Shown here: piece after piece, positions 4,777 through 5,634 of the stretch
How positions within the stretch are numbered: position 1 is the first letter of the stretch
Layout: each line of letters opens with the position of its first letter
Assembly (NCBI GenBank): GCA_001801485.1
Contig: MGXV01000084.1
Coordinates: forward strand, 45,588-51,221
From: Gammaproteobacteria bacterium RIFCSPHIGHO2_12_FULL_37_14
Lineage (GTDB): Bacteria > Pseudomonadota > Gammaproteobacteria > DSM-16500
Reading direction: 5' to 3'
Length of the DNA stretch: 5,634 bases
Made by a program: the position numbers and the translations under genes
The notes under the pieces: generated by a model
Seen by the model: only the letters and a program-made list of their open reading frames with translations
Database searches by the model: none
Told to the model about the DNA's origin: nothing

Positions 4777-5634
4777 TTAGATCCGTTGACGTTTTTCTCT
4801 TCCTTGTTCATTGCTATCTATTACTTGCTCAAGTTTTTCTTCTATGGTTTGAATACGTTGATCGATGCTATTCAGCCTCTTGTCAATTTTCGCTTCGAGT
4901 CTAAAAAAAGAATAAAGTATGAGTTCTTCAAGCTTTTTGATTGGCCTATCTATTTCTTGATTGTTTTGGTTCTCATTTGCAGTTGTTGCTAGCAATTGAC
5001 TGGGGCGTTGTACAACAGCAGGCATTTGGGTCTCAGTTGCAAATATTGTTTGATGTGGTTCTAAATGAGATTCTTCTTGCAATAATAAGGGTGAGTTTAG
5101 CGGTATCAATTTGCGAGTAGTCTGTTGTGTAGAGTGATCTACTTCCATCGTTTGTGTGGTCTCAATAGAAGAAATAGGTTCATTATCCATTATCGTTGCG
5201 ACCGCCGATTGAACAGGATGTTGTACAATAGTCGATACTTGATTAGCCTCAGATATTTGATGGTCTAAATGAGCTGCTGACAATGGTGAATTTAATTGTA
5301 TCAATCCAGTCGCAGCCTGTTGAATAAAGGGATCCTCTTCCATCGTTTGCGGGGATTCGGTGTCGAGCGTTGGATTAGCTGCAGTTGCTTGAGTTTCTAG
5401 TAGAGGCTGATTTTTTCCATACATCTGTAAAATATTTTCCGCCAAATTACATTTATTTTCTTCATATGCAATCGCTGGTTCTGCAAGTGTTGTATTGGCC
5501 ATTCTCAGAATCATAATTTGTTTTTGTGACTTTTTTATTTCTTTATGAGCGAATTTTTCAAAGATAGTGGTTAATTTATTTCGTCCGTCGTCATTTAAAA
5601 CTTTTTTCGAAGTGTAAATCGAAAACTTTTTCGG
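4777..5634 (-). CDS. Repeat and coiled-coil protein, N-terminus beyond right edge
   Basis: The frame ends at 4777 and stays open to the right edge: 285 residues are visible. An ATG at 5514 would give 245 residues, but it has no Shine-Dalgarno and the 40 codons before it contain no stop and read like protein (they include 'NKLTTIFEKFAHKEIKKSQK'), so the true start is probably outside. Numbering from that Met: residues 52-183 hold two tandem copies of about 65 residues (QTMEEDPFIQQ...LIQLNSPL at 56-78; QTMEVDHSTQQ...LIPLNSPL at 121-143), followed by 'IVQHP'/'VVQRP' at 96-100 and 167-171; 'QPLLETQATAAN' at 36-47 may be a decayed third unit end. This part is Gln/Thr/Pro-rich and probably unfolded. 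Residues 192-232 form a coiled coil with hydrophobics at L214, I217, I221, I224, L228, V231, likely for oligomerisation. The tail 'GREKRQRI' is basic. No family is recognised. It is the first gene visible of the leftward block. Confidence 0.8.
   Translation of the reverse strand, partial: PKKFSIYTSKKVLNDDGRNKLTTIFEKFAHKEIKKSQKQIMILRMANTTLAEPAIAYEENKCNLAENILQMYGKNQPLLETQATAANPTLDTESPQTMEEDPFIQQAATGLIQLNSPLSAAHLDHQISEANQVSTIVQHPVQSAVATIMDNEPISSIETTQTMEVDHSTQQTTRKLIPLNSPLLLQEESHLEPHQTIFATETQMPAVVQRPSQLLATTANENQNNQEIDRPIKKLEELILYSFFRLEAKIDKRLNSIDQRIQTIEEKLEQVIDSNEQGREKRQRI
4975..5361 (-). repeat. Two tandem ~195-bp coding repeats
   Basis: The two copies (about 5167-5361 and 4975-5166) encode the 65-residue repeats of the coiled-coil protein. 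Traces remain in the DNA: CTTCCATCGTTTG occurs at 5142-5154 and 5337-5349, exactly 195 bases apart, and TTGTACAA recurs in both 'VQ(H/R)P' segments. Copy 2 has about six extra residues between LNSPL and VQRP. The pattern indicates an in-frame duplication that has since diverged. Confidence 0.7.

Noticed and set aside
4609..4992. Plus-strand 127-codon frame with apparent membrane-like segments
   Set aside because: Antisense to the propeller gene's start and the coiled-coil region; the hydrophobic look arises from reading the complement of charged Lys/Glu codons.
1..5634. CRISPR array, tRNA, rRNA, insertion sequence or integrase
   Set aside because: No regularly spaced direct repeats, cloverleaf-like segments or transposase/recombinase motifs were seen; the tandem repeat at 4975-5361 is coding.

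Overview
This is an AT-rich window (well under 40% GC by eye) of ordinary bacterial coding DNA: genes are tightly packed, several starts carry a clear Shine-Dalgarno sequence, and there are no introns, rRNA or tRNA. The mix of a cytosolic serine hydrolase with a long N-terminal extension, an orphan beta-propeller-like protein and a repetitive coiled-coil protein would fit an AT-rich gammaproteobacterium such as a Legionella relative. Nothing in the sequence proves that, so the taxonomic guess is only an inference.

Left part (1-1510): a leftward gene runs off the left edge. It encodes a protein with an H-x-D motif in a context like 2-oxoglutarate/Fe(II) oxygenases of the StrG/phytanoyl type. 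It is divergent, across a 75-bp intergenic region, from a rightward gene for a complete classical short-chain dehydrogenase/reductase (SDR). The SDR has every catalytic residue and probably starts at 725, not 698.

Middle (1511-1768): the SDR converges on a leftward block. Between them lie a perfect 16-bp inverted repeat with a 4-nt loop and a patch of about 49% GC that is rich in small palindromes. A possible 61-codon basic small ORF with a good ribosome binding site reads through both, directly after the hydrolase stop codon.

Right part (1769-5634): all genes here read leftward with short gaps and could form one transcript. In transcription order they are: a gene open at the right edge (tandem 65-residue repeats, then a coiled coil and a basic tail); a 430-residue beta-propeller-like protein of unknown function; a 59-residue small ORF with a very strong Shine-Dalgarno whose 3' half contains a two-hairpin structure; a 454-residue serine beta-lactamase-fold hydrolase with SxxK, YxN and HxG motifs; and the 61-residue basic ORF. 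An exact 15-bp sequence occurs in opposite orientation at 1518-1532 and 4754-4768, bracketing most of this block.

The best candidates for something undescribed are the leftward block as a unit (coiled-coil repeat protein, propeller, small ORF, cytosolic hydrolase) and the hairpin cluster at 3221-3276. I see no CRISPR array, transposase or integrase.
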